Shown: positions 51,199 through 60,395 of the stretch, one piece after another | Layout: each line of letters opens with the position of its first letter | How positions within the stretch are numbered: the stretch's first letter is position 1 | Assembly: GCF_000165125.1 (NCBI RefSeq) | Contig: NZ_AEIU01000110.1 | Location: forward strand, 1 to 64,000 | DNA length: 64,000 bases | DNA from: Vibrio caribbeanicus ATCC BAA-2122 | Lineage (GTDB): Bacteria > Pseudomonadota > Gammaproteobacteria > Enterobacterales > Vibrionaceae | Direction of reading: 5' to 3' | Program-made: the position numbers and the translations under genes | The notes under the pieces: generated by a model | What the model was told of the DNA's origin: nothing | Database searches by the model: none | The model's input: only the letters and a program-made list of their open reading frames with translations

Positions 51199-52560
51199 AT
51201 GATCACACACATCAGTCCGGCAGGGAGCATGGATCTACTCTCTCAACTCGAAGTTGAGCGTCTTAAAAAAACCGCAGCAAGCGAACTATATCAACTATAT
51301 CGTAATTGCACGTTAGCCGTTCTAAATTCTGGTAGTCACACTGATAACTCTAAAGAGCTTTTAGATAAATATAAGTCTTTTGATGTTAATGTGGTGAGAC
51401 GCGAGAGGGGGATAAAGTTAGAGCTCAGCAATGCACCAGAACATGCGTTCGTTGATGGTGAGATAATAAAAGGTATACAAGAGCATCTATTTTCGGTTTT
51501 GAGGGACATTGTTTATGTCAATATGCATCTAGCCGATAATCAACGCCTTAATCTAACCAACGCAAGTCACATCACAAACCTCGTTTTCGGGATCTTACGC
51601 AATGCAGGAGCATTGACCCCGGGTATTGAACCGAATCTGGTCGTATGCTGGGGGGGGCATTCTATTAATGCAGTAGAGTATCAATACACAAGAGAAGTAG
51701 GTAATGAACTCGGTCTACGTGAAATGAATATCTGTACTGGATGTGGGCCGGGTGCCATGGAAGGACCAATGAAAGGAGCTGCAATCGGTCATGCCAAACA
51801 ACGCTACACCGATCAGAGGTATTTAGGATTAACTGAGCCTTCAATTATCGCAGCAGAGCCGCCAAACCCCATTGTTAACGAATTAGTTATTATGCCAGAC
51901 ATAGAGAAGCGCTTAGAAGCCTTTGTCAGAATGGCACATGGTATCGTAATTTTTCCAGGAGGCGCAGGAACAGCGGAAGAGTTGCTCTATATCCTCGGCA
52001 TTATGATGCACCCTGAAAACAAGGAACAACCCTTGCCAATCATTCTCACCGGGCCGAAGCAAAGTGAGGAGTACTTTCGCTCAATTGATCGATTCATAGA
52101 AAATACTCTCGGTGAAGATGCACAACAACACTATCAAATTATCGTTGATGATCCAGCGAAGGTTGCTCAAACAATGAAGCAAAGGATGTCTGACGTAAGG
52201 CAACACCGAAAAGATACGGGTGACGCATACAGTTTCAATTGGTCATTAAAAATAGAACCGGAGTTCCAATTACCATTTGAACCGACTCATGACAATATGG
52301 CAAGTCTAGACCTGCACCTTAATCAAAGGCCAGAAAATTTAGCAGCCTCCTTGCGTCAGGCATTTTCAGGTATCGTTGCTGGGAATGTAAAGGCAGAAGG
52401 AATTAGAGAAATTGAACGAAATGGTCCGTTTATTTTAAATGGTGATGTTCAATTGATGAAAAAAATGGATAAATTACTCAGGGATTTCGTGGAACAAGAT
52501 CGAATGAAACTGCCCGGAGGAACAGCTTATGAGCCATGTTACAAAATCAAGATGAACTAG
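51199..52560 (+). CDS. ppnN: Pyrimidine/purine nucleotide 5'-monophosphate nucleosidase PpnN
   Basis: 453 residues. Splits nucleoside monophosphates to base and ribose 5-phosphate; the E. coli enzyme (YgdH) is stimulated by (p)ppGpp. The central LOG-type domain carries [19 protein letters not shown], the catalytic [14 protein letters not shown] and the [15 protein letters not shown] loop; N- and C-terminal extension domains typical of PpnN flank it. A near-perfect AGGAGGT Shine-Dalgarno lies before the ATG. A terminator follows at 52590-52616. Confidence 0.95.
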   Translation: MITHISPAGSMDLLSQLEVERLKKTAASELYQLYRNCTLAVLNSGSHTDNSKELLDKYKSFDVNVVRRERGIKLELSNAPEHAFVDGEIIKGIQEHLFSVLRDIVYVNMHLADNQRLNLTNASHITNLVFGILRNAGALTPGIEPNLVVCWGGHSINAVEYQYTREVGNELGLREMNICTGCGPGAMEGPMKGAAIGHAKQRYTDQRYLGLTEPSIIAAEPPNPIVNELVIMPDIEKRLEAFVRMAHGIVIFPGGAGTAEELLYILGIMMHPENKEQPLPIILTGPKQSEEYFRSIDRFIENTLGEDAQQHYQIIVDDPAKVAQTMKQRMSDVRQHRKDTGDAYSFNWSLKIEPEFQLPFEPTHDNMASLDLHLNQRPENLAASLRQAFSGIVAGNVKAEGIREIERNGPFILNGDVQLMKKMDKLLRDFVEQDRMKLPGGTAYEPCYKIKMN

Positions 52561-52589
52561 CCTCTAGCAATCTCGAATTCATCCGATAC

Positions 52590-52616
52590 AATAAGGGCTA
52601 ACTGCCCTTATTTTTT
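52590..52616 (+). terminator. Intrinsic terminator after ppnN, abutting the xni start
   Basis: 9-bp stem AATAAGGGC/GCCCTTATT with a 5-base loop and a T run ending at the xni ATG at 52617. Confidence 0.85.
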
Positions 52617-53420
52617 ATGAACATGTCTATTCATCTTGTTATTATCGACGCTTTAAATCTCATACGCCGAGTCCATTCGGCACAGCCAGATCCAAACGAC
52701 ATAAACAGGACAATAACCACGACTTGTCGCACACTCAGGCGCATTATTTCCGAATCTGAGCCAACGCATGTACTCGCTGTGTATGACAATCATATTCAAC
52801 ACAGAGGTTGGAGAGCAGAATTACTGACGAGCTATAAGGCCAATCGTAAGCCTATGCCAGAACCATTGCTTGTTGGACTCGAATCTATCCAAGAAGCTTG
52901 GTGGGAAATCGGCATAGACTCGCTTGTATCAGAGGGTGATGAAGCTGATGATTTGATTGCAACACTGGCGATGAAAGTCGCGAGAAGGCATGAAAAAGTG
53001 ACTATCATTTCTACGGATAAAGGATACTGTCAGTTATTATCACCAACCCTTCAAATTAGAGATTATTTTCAAAATAGGTGGCTAGATGAGCCCTTTATTG
53101 AAAGGGAGTTTGGAGTAAGGCCAAGTCAACTGAGTGACTATTGGGGAATAGTTGGTATAAGCTCTAGCCAAGTACCAGGTGTTCCAGGCTTAGGGCCAAA
53201 AGCTGCGAAAGAGATATTGGCACAGTTCGTCAATATTGAATCTGCAGTGCAAAGCGAAGAGCTCGCCGGAAAGTACCGCAAAAAACTGACGGACAATATT
53301 GAGCTGGCAACTGTATGCAAGAAAGTCGCAATGCTTCGAACAGACATCAAACTAGGATTTAACTTACAAGATATACGATATTCGGGTCAGACGATGGAAT
53401 CAGGAGCAAATTTGGCCTGA
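52617..53420 (+). CDS. xni: Flap endonuclease Xni (ExoIX)
   Basis: 267 residues; an ATG two codons later (52623) is an alternative. Related to the 5'-nuclease domain of DNA polymerase I. The acidic cluster EGDEADDLIATLA, TIISTDKGYCQLL and the helix-hairpin-helix GLGPKAAKEILAQF are present. Neither start has a Shine-Dalgarno: the ppnN terminator occupies the space directly before it. Convergent with rlmM. Confidence 0.93.
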   Translation: MNMSIHLVIIDALNLIRRVHSAQPDPNDINRTITTTCRTLRRIISESEPTHVLAVYDNHIQHRGWRAELLTSYKANRKPMPEPLLVGLESIQEAWWEIGIDSLVSEGDEADDLIATLAMKVARRHEKVTIISTDKGYCQLLSPTLQIRDYFQNRWLDEPFIEREFGVRPSQLSDYWGIVGISSSQVPGVPGLGPKAAKEILAQFVNIESAVQSEELAGKYRKKLTDNIELATVCKKVAMLRTDIKLGFNLQDIRYSGQTMESGANLA

Positions 53421-53432
53421 ATCAATAAGAAA

Positions 53433-53454
53433 GAGCGCTCTAAGTCGAGCGCTC
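53433..53454 (-). terminator. Hairpin between convergent xni and rlmM
   Basis: Two copies of the self-complementary octamer GAGCGCTC separated by six bases. On the minus strand it is followed by TTTCTTATT, so it probably terminates rlmM. Confidence 0.7.
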
Positions 53455-53459
53455 ACAAA

Positions 53460-54551
53460 TTATCGAGGAGAGATGTTTGACAGACTTTGTACATGTACCG
53501 TAATTTCTTCTCGGTCATGATAAAGGTGTTTTGCTTGAAGTCTAAACTTCACACCGCTTTCTTTTAAAAATATTTTCAAGTTTTCAATGTCATCCAAAAC
53601 CTCGTCATAGCGGCCCTTCATAGGCAACTTGAGATTGAATATCGCTTCTTTGGCCCATCCTCGGATAATCCATTCACCCATCAGTTGAGCAACTCTTGAC
53701 GGCTTTTCGATCATGTCACAAACGAGCCAAGTGATATTTTTTCGAGCTGGTTCAAACTTAAACCCATCTTCCTGATGATGTTTGACCTGACCCGTTTCCA
53801 TCAAGCTATCCGCCATCATTCCGTTGTCGACTGAATGAACAAACATGGATCTTTTCACGAGTTGGTAAGTCCACCCTCCGGGACATGCTCCCAAATCTAC
53901 TCCCCACATACCTGACGCCAGTCTCTGATCCCACTGATCCTTAGGAATAAAGACATGGAAAGCTTCTTCTAATTTTAGAGTAGAGCGGCTAGGTGCATCG
54001 CTAGGGAACTTCAGACGAGGTATTCCCATAAAAAACGGCGAGTTGTTCTCAGGAAGCGAATAGCCGACAAAGCAATGTCCTGATGCTACAAAGCAAATAT
54101 GGAGAACGTTCTTAGTATCATCATCTCGCTTGAGGAGAATGCCTTTTCCTCTTAACGCTTGTCTCATTGGTACGGTAAATTTACGACAAAATTTAAGCAA
54201 TTCTTTAGCTTCATTTGTATCCGGTGTTTCGATTCGAATGTCACCGCACCGAGGCATATTTTCGATATCAGATAATTGACTTAGGATAGGTGTAATGCGG
54301 TCTTCTTTTGGCAAATCTTTAATTTCGATAGCTACGGCAAATATTTGCCGAGCAAAGATGAGAGATTTAAAGTCTAGGTCTTTCACTAGCTTCTCTGCGT
54401 CTTCATTTTGGTAGCATTCAAAAAGGACGTAGCCGGTATTTTTTTTCAGGCGAGGGAAACCAAATATCTCCAGCTGAGTCGCTCGGTCTTGGATCTCTCC
54501 TGCACATTCCTTTTCAAAGCCGGATCGGCAATACAGCATTAACTGTTTCAC
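53460..54551 (-). CDS. rlmM: 23S rRNA (cytidine-2498-2'-O)-methyltransferase RlmM
   Basis: 363 residues from a GTG at 54551 that overlaps the DUF423 stop (GTGA); the family start ([19 protein letters not shown]) fits. An N-terminal THUMP-like domain (1 to about 170) precedes the Rossmann methyltransferase domain with [18 protein letters not shown] (near 217) and the catalytic Lys-Asp-Lys-type residues ([34 protein letters not shown]). Last gene of the gcvA-hydrolase-DUF423-rlmM run. Confidence 0.95.
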   Translation of the reverse strand: MKQLMLYCRSGFEKECAGEIQDRATQLEIFGFPRLKKNTGYVLFECYQNEDAEKLVKDLDFKSLIFARQIFAVAIEIKDLPKEDRITPILSQLSDIENMPRCGDIRIETPDTNEAKELLKFCRKFTVPMRQALRGKGILLKRDDDTKNVLHICFVASGHCFVGYSLPENNSPFFMGIPRLKFPSDAPSRSTLKLEEAFHVFIPKDQWDQRLASGMWGVDLGACPGGWTYQLVKRSMFVHSVDNGMMADSLMETGQVKHHQEDGFKFEPARKNITWLVCDMIEKPSRVAQLMGEWIIRGWAKEAIFNLKLPMKGRYDEVLDDIENLKIFLKESGVKFRLQAKHLYHDREEITVHVQSLSNISPR

Positions 54552-54946
54552 TGTGAAACCTCATTTAATTTCAGTGATGCAAAAACAAACATCCCCCACC
54601 CCACAACAAATAAAGTGCCACCGAGCGGTGTCACTGGCCCTAACCATTTGCTATCTGTTAACGTGAGGCCATAAAGGCTGCCGCTGAAGCAAAAGATGCC
54701 GATAATAAAGCAAATTGCTGCGCGAGCGAAATACTTTTGTGAATCTGAGCTAGCGCCTTGATTAAGCAAGAGACCGCAAAGAATGAGTGCAACTGAGTGG
54801 ATCAATTGATAATGAACTCCAGTGGTAAACACCTCGACCATTTCTAGAGGTATGGCTTTTTTTAGTGCATGGGCAGCAAATGCGCCAAGAATTACTGCAC
54901 TACCTGCGCCTACACCACCTAACGCCAAAAAATTCTTAGCTTTCAC
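54548..54946 (-). CDS. DUF423 family membrane protein
   Basis: 132 residues from a GTG at 54946 (GGAG seven bases upstream). Four membrane helices; the N-terminal [20 protein letters not shown] and the late [20 protein letters not shown] are hallmarks of the DUF423 (YgdD) family. Function unknown. Overlaps the hydrolase stop by 11 bases and rlmM by 4, so translation is probably coupled. Confidence 0.9.
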   Translation of the reverse strand: MKAKNFLALGGVGAGSAVILGAFAAHALKKAIPLEMVEVFTTGVHYQLIHSVALILCGLLLNQGASSDSQKYFARAAICFIIGIFCFSGSLYGLTLTDSKWLGPVTPLGGTLFVVGWGMFVFASLKLNEVSQ

Positions 54947-55562
54947 TAGATTGCTCCATTATAAAACGCTGCACTAGCCGAGCAGCACAAAGTAAATTTT
55001 CGTGTTCTGTTAAACCTGAGCTTTTTCTCGGCTTAAAGCTGTGATCACCATCGGCAATAAACTGTGTCTCGACCGCCGCAGACAGACTGAAATCTTCGAA
55101 CTCTGCACGCTTACCAAAAGTATCTCGCTCTCCTTGAATGATTAAACTCGGAATGGAGATAGATTTAAGGTGATCTCCTTTAAAGTTTTCGGGCTTTCCA
55201 GGTGGATGAAAGGGAAAACCCAAGCAAATTAACCCTGACACTTTTGTTTGCTCGACGACTAAACTCGCCATTCTTCCACCCATGGACTTACCACCAATAA
55301 ATATTGGGGCATCGGATTGAAAATCATTGATGACCTCACGATATGTATCCAAAAGTACCGGTGCCCTATCAGGCGGTCTTTTACGACCATCAACCAAGCG
55401 TTTCTCCATATATGGAAAATTAAATCTGACAACATGAATACCACCTTTGGCTATTTCACGAGCCATGGTTTCCATGAAAGGATGATCCTTGCCCGCACCA
55501 GCACCATGGGCAAAAATAAAGATAGGGTCTCCCACGTTTCCGTCTTGTAGATATTTAGTCAT
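54936..55562 (-). CDS. Alpha/beta hydrolase (KANL3/Tex30-like)
   Basis: 208 residues from ATG 55562, overlapping the gcvA stop by 8 bases; a GTG at 55583 would add seven residues. The alpha/beta fold carries IFAHGAGAGKDHPFM (oxyanion segment), the nucleophile elbow GGKSMGGRM (Ser), an Asp in IQGERDTFGKR, and a late His in DGDHSFK. It resembles the small dienelactone-hydrolase-like family. Substrate unknown. Confidence 0.86.
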   Translation of the reverse strand: MTKYLQDGNVGDPIFIFAHGAGAGKDHPFMETMAREIAKGGIHVVRFNFPYMEKRLVDGRKRPPDRAPVLLDTYREVINDFQSDAPIFIGGKSMGGRMASLVVEQTKVSGLICLGFPFHPPGKPENFKGDHLKSISIPSLIIQGERDTFGKRAEFEDFSLSAAVETQFIADGDHSFKPRKSSGLTEHENLLCAARLVQRFIMEQSSES

Positions 55563-56463
55563 CAAGGAGGACCTCTTGTTCACTATGGGCCTTGCTCAAC
55601 ATCCAATCTCGAAAAGTCGCAATTCTCCCCATGTCTGCCTGTTTATCATGGCACACCACATAAAAAGCATTTTTCGAAACGAGAACTTCATCAAAAGGGG
55701 CAATCAGTCGTCCAGCTTCTATTTCAGGCTGTGCTAAAACATTATTGCCTAAAGCAACCCCTTGCCCATGAGCCGCCGCTTGCAAAACCATAGTAGAGTG
55801 GCTGAAAATGGGTCCATGGTTAACATTAACACCTTCAATTCCGTTCTGCTTGGCGAACTGTTTCCAATCTTTTCTTGATGTATCGTGTAACAAGGTATGC
55901 TCTTTAAGATCACTTAGAGTTTCTAATGATTTTTGACTCATCAACAAGGAAGGAGAACAAAGAGGAATTAAATATTCTTGATACAATTTATCAGCGCGTA
56001 AACCCGGCCATTGACCTCTTCCATAATAGATGGCTACATCAACATCATCAGTCAAAGATCCCTCATCCATGTCAACAGCTTTGATCCTGACATCAATATC
56101 AGGCTCCTGTTGGTTAAAGTCGGCCAAACGTGGCACCAACCATTGGATAGCGAAACTAGGTGGCAAACTTATTGTTAAAGCACCTTTTTCACTACGTTCT
56201 AGTACTTTATCAGTAGCTTCCGCTACTGAAGTAAAAATATCCTTTATATCTAAAAAATAGCTTTGACCTTCCTCGGTTAAAAGTAGAGACCGATTTCGAC
56301 GTCGAAATAACTTAAGACCAAGGAACTCTTCAAGTGCTTTAACCTGATGGCTTACTGCCGCTTGAGTAACAAATAACTCTTCAGCAGCACGAGTGAAACT
56401 TAAGTGTCTCGCCGCAGCTTCAAACACCTTAAGTGAGTTTAACGGTGGTAGTCGTCTGGACAT
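55555..56463 (-). CDS. gcvA: LysR-type regulator GcvA
   Basis: 302 residues. Regulates the glycine cleavage system. The N-terminal wHTH (PPLNSLKVFEAAARHLSFTR, then AAEELFVTQAAVSHQVKALE) is very close to GcvA, and a LysR substrate-binding domain follows (about 90-295). It is divergent from a gcvB-like small RNA, which is the classical gcvA/gcvB arrangement. A dyad at 56486-56502 in front of its ATG suggests autoregulation. Confidence 0.92.
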   Translation of the reverse strand: MSRRLPPLNSLKVFEAAARHLSFTRAAEELFVTQAAVSHQVKALEEFLGLKLFRRRNRSLLLTEEGQSYFLDIKDIFTSVAEATDKVLERSEKGALTISLPPSFAIQWLVPRLADFNQQEPDIDVRIKAVDMDEGSLTDDVDVAIYYGRGQWPGLRADKLYQEYLIPLCSPSLLMSQKSLETLSDLKEHTLLHDTSRKDWKQFAKQNGIEGVNVNHGPIFSHSTMVLQAAAHGQGVALGNNVLAQPEIEAGRLIAPFDEVLVSKNAFYVVCHDKQADMGRIATFRDWMLSKAHSEQEVLLDD

Positions 56464-56485
56464 AAATTGAACTCAAATTAAAATG

Positions 56486-56502
56486 GATTAGTTTTTTTAA
56501 TC
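56486..56502. promoter_or_regulatory. Putative GcvA box
   Basis: GATTA-N7-TAATC, a perfect LysR-type dyad (T-N11-A inside). It is centred 31 bases upstream of the gcvA ATG and about 65 bases before the predicted gcvB start, the standard recognition-site distance for LysR activators. Confidence 0.65.
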
Positions 56503-56523
56503 TGAAACATTATAAATTGTCCA

Positions 56524-56552
56524 TTGCTAGAGAGCCAGAGAAATTCTATATT
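56524..56552 (+). promoter_or_regulatory. gcvB promoter
   Basis: TTGCTA at 56524-56529 and TATATT at 56547-56552, separated by 17 bases. The start of transcription is predicted near 56559. Confidence 0.7.
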
Positions 56553-56558
56553 TCATCT

Positions 56559-56757
56559 CGCAGCAAGGAGTCAGAACGGCTTGATTCTTTGAATCAATTG
56601 ACATTTTGTTGCGATGTTGTGTTTGCAAAACTCGTATTTCGAGTTCGGTAGGTTTCTACCAGTTTCGTTTCCAAAAGAATCGGAACATATACTTCCTGTA
56701 TTTATTTTGACCTGTCTGTCAAATTTTTTAGCACCGCCTATAAGGCGGTGTTTTTTT
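56559..56757 (+). ncRNA. gcvB: GcvB small regulatory RNA
   Basis: About 200 nt, similar in length to the 206-nt E. coli RNA. The GU-rich R1 seed region (GTTGCGATGTTGTGTTTGC, 56608-56626) and the conserved block near the 3' end (ACTTCCTGTATTT... CCTGTCTGTC) match what I recall of GcvB, as does the terminator GCACCGCC-TATAA-GGCGGTG plus T7 at 56731-56757. It represses many amino-acid and peptide transporter mRNAs with Hfq. Divergent from gcvA. The 5' end is predicted from the promoter. Confidence 0.9.
56731..56757 (+). terminator. gcvB: gcvB terminator
   Basis: 7-bp GC-rich stem GCACCGCC/GGCGGTG with a short loop and seven T residues; the most conserved part of the RNA. Confidence 0.9.
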
Positions 56758-56880
56758 ATCAATATACCTCAAATTCTCTACTGCCCCTCGTACCTAGACA
56801 ACTGTAAACCGTTTTTCTCAACGAAAGTAGCTTGTAATTTAAAGGCTTATTTACGGCGATAGTAGGCCTTGTCACTTGAA

Positions 56881-56920
56881 TTCACTAGAATTCACTAGAA
56901 TTCACTAGAATTCACTAGAA
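56881..56920. repeat. Four perfect copies of the 10-bp unit TTCACTAGAA
   Basis: Four identical decamers preceded by a related unit (GTCACTTGAA, 56871-56880), in the interval between the gcvB and thiI terminators. Each junction creates GAATTC. No reading frame crosses it; 56758-56870 shows nothing else recognisable. Confidence 0.95.
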
Positions 56921-56930
56921 TAAAGATATA

Positions 56931-56967
56931 AAAAAAACGCAAGCCGCACTCTAGGCTTGCGTTTTTT
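56931..56967. terminator. Bidirectional terminator after thiI
   Basis: Long stem AAAAAACGCAAGCC/GGCTTGCGTTTTTT with an 8-base loop; A and T runs on both sides allow termination in either direction. It ends 15 bases past the thiI stop. Confidence 0.9.
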
Positions 56968-56982
56968 CACGAAATAGACTGT

Positions 56983-58431
56983 TTAGGGGCGGTAGACTTT
57001 TACATTCTCGAATCCCTGGTCACGAAGATATAAAGCTTGGAGTCGACTCATAACACCACGCTCACAATACAGTAAATAGACTTTTGACTGGTCTAAATCA
57101 CCAAATTGAGTGCCTAATTTAAAGAAAGGTATTGTCTTAACTTGAACACCATCAATTTCGAGAGGATTATCTTCTTCTTCTTCAGGACTACGAATATCAA
57201 GTACCACGGCACCTTGTTCAACAGCTTCAACTTGTTCCACTTCAGGAGCACTCTGAGCAGTTTCTTCTGCGATATCTCGAATATCCATAAGCACGGCATC
57301 TCGCACAACTTGCTCAAGGATCTCAAAATTAAATTTGGCTTCTTCTTCCTCTAATTTTTCTTTAATCGCTTTGACAGTAGGCTTTTTAGAAATCACACCA
57401 CAATATTCAGGCATTGTTTTTGCGAAATCTTCCGTACCAATCTCGCGAGCGAGATTAATGATATCCTCTTTGTCCCAATTAATTAGCGGCCTCAAAATCA
57501 GTCTATCGGTCACACCATCTATATGTCGCAAGTTAGTAAGCGTTTGGCTTGATACTTGGCCTATCGCCTCACCAGTCACCAGACCTTGAATAGCAAATTT
57601 TTCCGCGATAATCCCTGCAGCACGCATAAACATCCTTTTAAGGATAACCCCCATCTGCCCGTCATCGACCTTTTCAAGAATTTCCGCCACAACAGGTTCA
57701 AAGTCGACAGAAATGAAACGTACCTTCGCAGAAGAACCGTACTTACTCCACAAGTAATGAGCAACTTGCTTTACACCTATTTCATGCGCTGAGCCGCCCA
57801 GGTTGAAGAAGCAGTAGTGGACTTTTGAGCCTCGTTTGATATGAAGGTAGCTTGACACACCAGAATCGAAGCCTCCGGAAATTAAACTCAAGACATCCTC
57901 TTGAGTACCCAAAGGAAATCCTCCAAGACCTTTGTGACGAGCAATTACCAAATTGAGCTTTTCACTAGCAACTTCAAGGCTAACAGTAACGTCAGGGTTC
58001 TTAAGCTTAACACTTGCATCCTCTATCGCCTGATTTAAGCCACCACCAATATAACGCTCCAGCTCTAATGAGCTGAAGTCATGTTTACCTCGACGTTTTG
58101 CTCTAACAGCAAACGTTTTGCCACGAATAAGTGGACCATTAAGCGCTAAAACCTGCTCATAAATATCATGTAGGTCGGTAAACTCTGATTGTTTTACCTC
58201 TAAGACATGATGAATACCGGGTGTCTGAGTCAAAATTGTCAAAGTTTCTTGGTAATACTCTGAGGAAGGAGCGGTCACTTCAATATGATCGCGACGATTG
58301 AAAACGGCAACAGAACGCGTCCGATTTTTCACCATATTGCGAATATTACATTCTAGAATCCTTGTGAAGCGCTTACGCACAGATTCACTTTTAACAAAAA
58401 TTTCGGGGTGGGGCTTAACAATAAATTTCAT
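56983..58431 (-). CDS. thiI: tRNA 4-thiouridine synthase / thiamine thiazole sulfur transferase ThiI
   Basis: 482 residues. Makes s4U8 in tRNA and feeds sulfur to thiazole synthesis. An N-terminal ferredoxin-like plus THUMP domain (1 to about 165) is followed by the PP-loop pyrophosphatase [31 protein letters not shown] carries the first catalytic Cys. The C-terminal rhodanese domain has [13 protein letters not shown] with the persulfide Cys. The rhodanese domain is present in enterics and vibrios but not in all bacteria. Monocistronic. Confidence 0.96.
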   Translation of the reverse strand: MKFIVKPHPEIFVKSESVRKRFTRILECNIRNMVKNRTRSVAVFNRRDHIEVTAPSSEYYQETLTILTQTPGIHHVLEVKQSEFTDLHDIYEQVLALNGPLIRGKTFAVRAKRRGKHDFSSLELERYIGGGLNQAIEDASVKLKNPDVTVSLEVASEKLNLVIARHKGLGGFPLGTQEDVLSLISGGFDSGVSSYLHIKRGSKVHYCFFNLGGSAHEIGVKQVAHYLWSKYGSSAKVRFISVDFEPVVAEILEKVDDGQMGVILKRMFMRAAGIIAEKFAIQGLVTGEAIGQVSSQTLTNLRHIDGVTDRLILRPLINWDKEDIINLAREIGTEDFAKTMPEYCGVISKKPTVKAIKEKLEEEEAKFNFEILEQVVRDAVLMDIRDIAEETAQSAPEVEQVEAVEQGAVVLDIRSPEEEEDNPLEIDGVQVKTIPFFKLGTQFGDLDQSKVYLLYCERGVMSRLQALYLRDQGFENVKVYRP

Positions 58432-58544
58432 AATTCACTTCACAAGTTGACTGCACGCATAGTTGAGGCTCTGGCTGATTATGCAAAATATTTATTATCT
58501 GCATTCTCAAAAGCGCTGGATTATACATCATGCATCAAGTAGAG

Positions 58545-58571
58545 AAAAGGCGAGCTCACAGCTCGCCTTTT
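58545..58571 (-). terminator. Intrinsic terminator after pomB
   Basis: Perfect 11-bp stem AAAAGGCGAGC/GCTCGCCTTTT with a 5-base loop; it touches the pomB stop codon. Confidence 0.85.
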
Positions 58572-59557
58572 TAATTTTGGGGTAATGAAGGGACTTCTTC
58601 GCTCAAGAGCGGCTTCCCTTGCATAATACTGATTTCCACTCTTCGGTTGAGCGCTCTTTGAGCTTCTGTCTTATTAGGACCTAAAGGCTCAGTATCTGCC
58701 ATGCCTCTGACTCTCAACCTATCATGTTTAAAGCCACGCACTTTTTCCATTTCTTGTGCAACGGAGACCGCCCTTTGAGCCGACAAATCCCAATTTGAAC
58801 GATAAAGTTCAGAATCAATTGGTTGATTATCAGTATGACCTGACACCCTAACAACACCCGGTATATCTTTTACAAGCTCTGCTATTTGGCGAACCAAAGG
58901 CCTAAACTTAGGTTGAAGAAAAGCCGAACCTTCAGGAAAAGCACCTCTTTCTCGAATCCTAATATCAATCTGCTGACCAAGGTTTTCAACTTCCATTGCC
59001 CCTTGCTCAATTTCTCTTTCTAAAGCTTGTTTAATATTTTCTGCGACGGTTTCAAGTTGCTCCGATGATTCAGACTGCTGCTGTTGCTCCTGTGACTCTT
59101 GCTGTTGTTGCTGTTGTTCTTCTTGGCTTTGCGAATCAGCTTCCTGACTCGTTTCAGTAGAAGTTTCGGTCGACTGTCCGCCAGTTTCTTTACCCTGATC
59201 ACGCTGCATACCACCTGCACGATCCGATTCCCCTTCGTGAAACTCTACCGTTTGTTGAGTAATGTCGATTGTTTGCTGCATGATAACATCAATCGGGGTT
59301 GGTTCTGGCCTACCAGGTCTGAACTCCATAGCAATAACGCTGGTTCCTTTAGGAATGTCCTTAACTTCTAGACGGTTCTGAACACCAAACGCAAATTTCA
59401 TAGAACCCGCGATTTGTTTAAACTTAAGAACATCCATCTCAGAAAATGAGAGCAATAAAACAAAGAAACACATTAAAAGAGACATCAAGTCAGCGAATGT
59501 ACCCATCCATAGTGGAAGCCCTGGGGGGGGGCATTTACACGCTTCTTCTTCTTCCAT
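58571..59557 (-). CDS. pomB: Na+-driven polar flagellar stator protein PomB
   Basis: 328 residues. One N-terminal membrane helix with the ion-binding aspartate D23 (PLWMGTFADLMSLLMCFFVL), a plug/linker region, and a C-terminal OmpA-like peptidoglycan-binding domain (about 220-310, VVRVSGHTDNQPIDSELYRS). The linker contains a Gln/Glu/Ser low-complexity run (about 135-170) longer than a plain MotB. Codons 9-12 lie in a run of nine C residues (see repeat). 8 bases after pomA. Confidence 0.95.
   Translation of the reverse strand: MEEEEACKCPPPGLPLWMGTFADLMSLLMCFFVLLLSFSEMDVLKFKQIAGSMKFAFGVQNRLEVKDIPKGTSVIAMEFRPGRPEPTPIDVIMQQTIDITQQTVEFHEGESDRAGGMQRDQGKETGGQSTETSTETSQEADSQSQEEQQQQQQESQEQQQQSESSEQLETVAENIKQALEREIEQGAMEVENLGQQIDIRIRERGAFPEGSAFLQPKFRPLVRQIAELVKDIPGVVRVSGHTDNQPIDSELYRSNWDLSAQRAVSVAQEMEKVRGFKHDRLRVRGMADTEPLGPNKTEAQRALNRRVEISIMQGKPLLSEEVPSLPQN
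59523..59531 (-). repeat. Nine-base homopolymer (C9 on the coding strand) near the pomB start
   Basis: The plus strand has GGGGGGGGG; in pomB it encodes the end of Cys9 and Pro-Pro-Pro just before the membrane helix. A one-base slip would truncate PomB. Confidence 0.9.
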
Positions 59558-59565
59558 AGCCCCAC

Positions 59566-60330
59566 CTATTCATTATCAACATCGAGTGCACGCTTGCCTT
59601 CGTTGAGATAGTTTTTAAGATAGCTGTCTATCACTCTCGGGTTCTGACCATCTTGAATAGCCAAGACACCATCCATAATAAGACGACGATTTAACTTTTC
59701 CTGCTCACGACGCAAAGATAGCTTATCTGCAATAGGGAAGAAAATCATGTTGGATAGAATCGCTCCGTACAAGGTTGTTAAGAGCGCAACAGCCATCGCC
59801 GGTCCGATAGACTTGGGATCGTCCATGTTAGACAACATCGCCACCAAACCAACCAATGTTCCTATCATACCCATGGCTGGCGATACATCGCCAAAAGCAC
59901 GAAAAACGTTACATCCAGAGTCATGCCTCTCATCAGTCAGTGAAATATCTTTCTGTAGTGCAGAACGAACGACATCTGCATCATGGCCATCAACTAATAA
60001 ATCAATGCCTTTTTGCATGAAGCTATTGGTTATCTCCATTTCCTCTAATGCGAGAAACCCACCCTTACGAGCCGCATCTGCCATTTCTACGACTTTAGCG
60101 ATTAGGTCTTCAGGTTCATCGGATTTAAACATAAAAGCTTTACCAGCAATTTTTCCTGCGCCAAAAAACTGCCCCATAGTAAACTTCATCATGACGACGA
60201 AAATTGAGCCCCCCACAACGATGAGAATCGAAATAACATCGATAAACATTGTAATGCTGCCACCCAGTATCATTGCCATGATGACGAAAGCAAAGCCACC
60301 TATCAGCCCTACTAGCGTTGCTAAATCCAC
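59566..60330 (-). CDS. pomA: Na+-driven polar flagellar stator protein PomA
   Basis: 254 residues from a GTG at 60330, with GGAG about eight bases upstream; the start MDLATLVGLIGGFAF matches Vibrio PomA. Four membrane helices; the cytoplasmic loop (about 60-150) has the charged FliG-contact region (ARKGGFLALEEMEI). The second helix pair GDVSPAMGMIGTLVGLVAML carries the Pro of the stator core. Forms the Na+ channel with PomB. A sigma-28-type promoter lies 40 bases upstream. Confidence 0.96.
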   Translation of the reverse strand: MDLATLVGLIGGFAFVIMAMILGGSITMFIDVISILIVVGGSIFVVMMKFTMGQFFGAGKIAGKAFMFKSDEPEDLIAKVVEMADAARKGGFLALEEMEITNSFMQKGIDLLVDGHDADVVRSALQKDISLTDERHDSGCNVFRAFGDVSPAMGMIGTLVGLVAMLSNMDDPKSIGPAMAVALLTTLYGAILSNMIFFPIADKLSLRREQEKLNRRLIMDGVLAIQDGQNPRVIDSYLKNYLNEGKRALDVDNE

Positions 60331-60369
60331 AGTGAACTCCTCACATTGTATCTAATCCACTACCAAATT

Positions 60370-60395
60370 ATATCGGCAACGGCTTAAGATCTTTA
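60370..60395 (-). promoter_or_regulatory. Sigma-28-type promoter for pomAB
   Basis: Minus strand TAAAGATC-N10-GCCGATAT, the same spacing as the flagellin promoter at 40855-40880, with seven of eight -10 bases matching consensus. Confidence 0.8.

Noticed and set aside
56614-56862. 82-codon plus-strand frame over gcvB
   Set aside because: It covers the small RNA and its terminator and has no coding features or ribosome site.
56871-56920. Possible CRISPR array
   Set aside because: The units are only 10 bases and directly abutting, with no spacers, and no cas genes are in the window.
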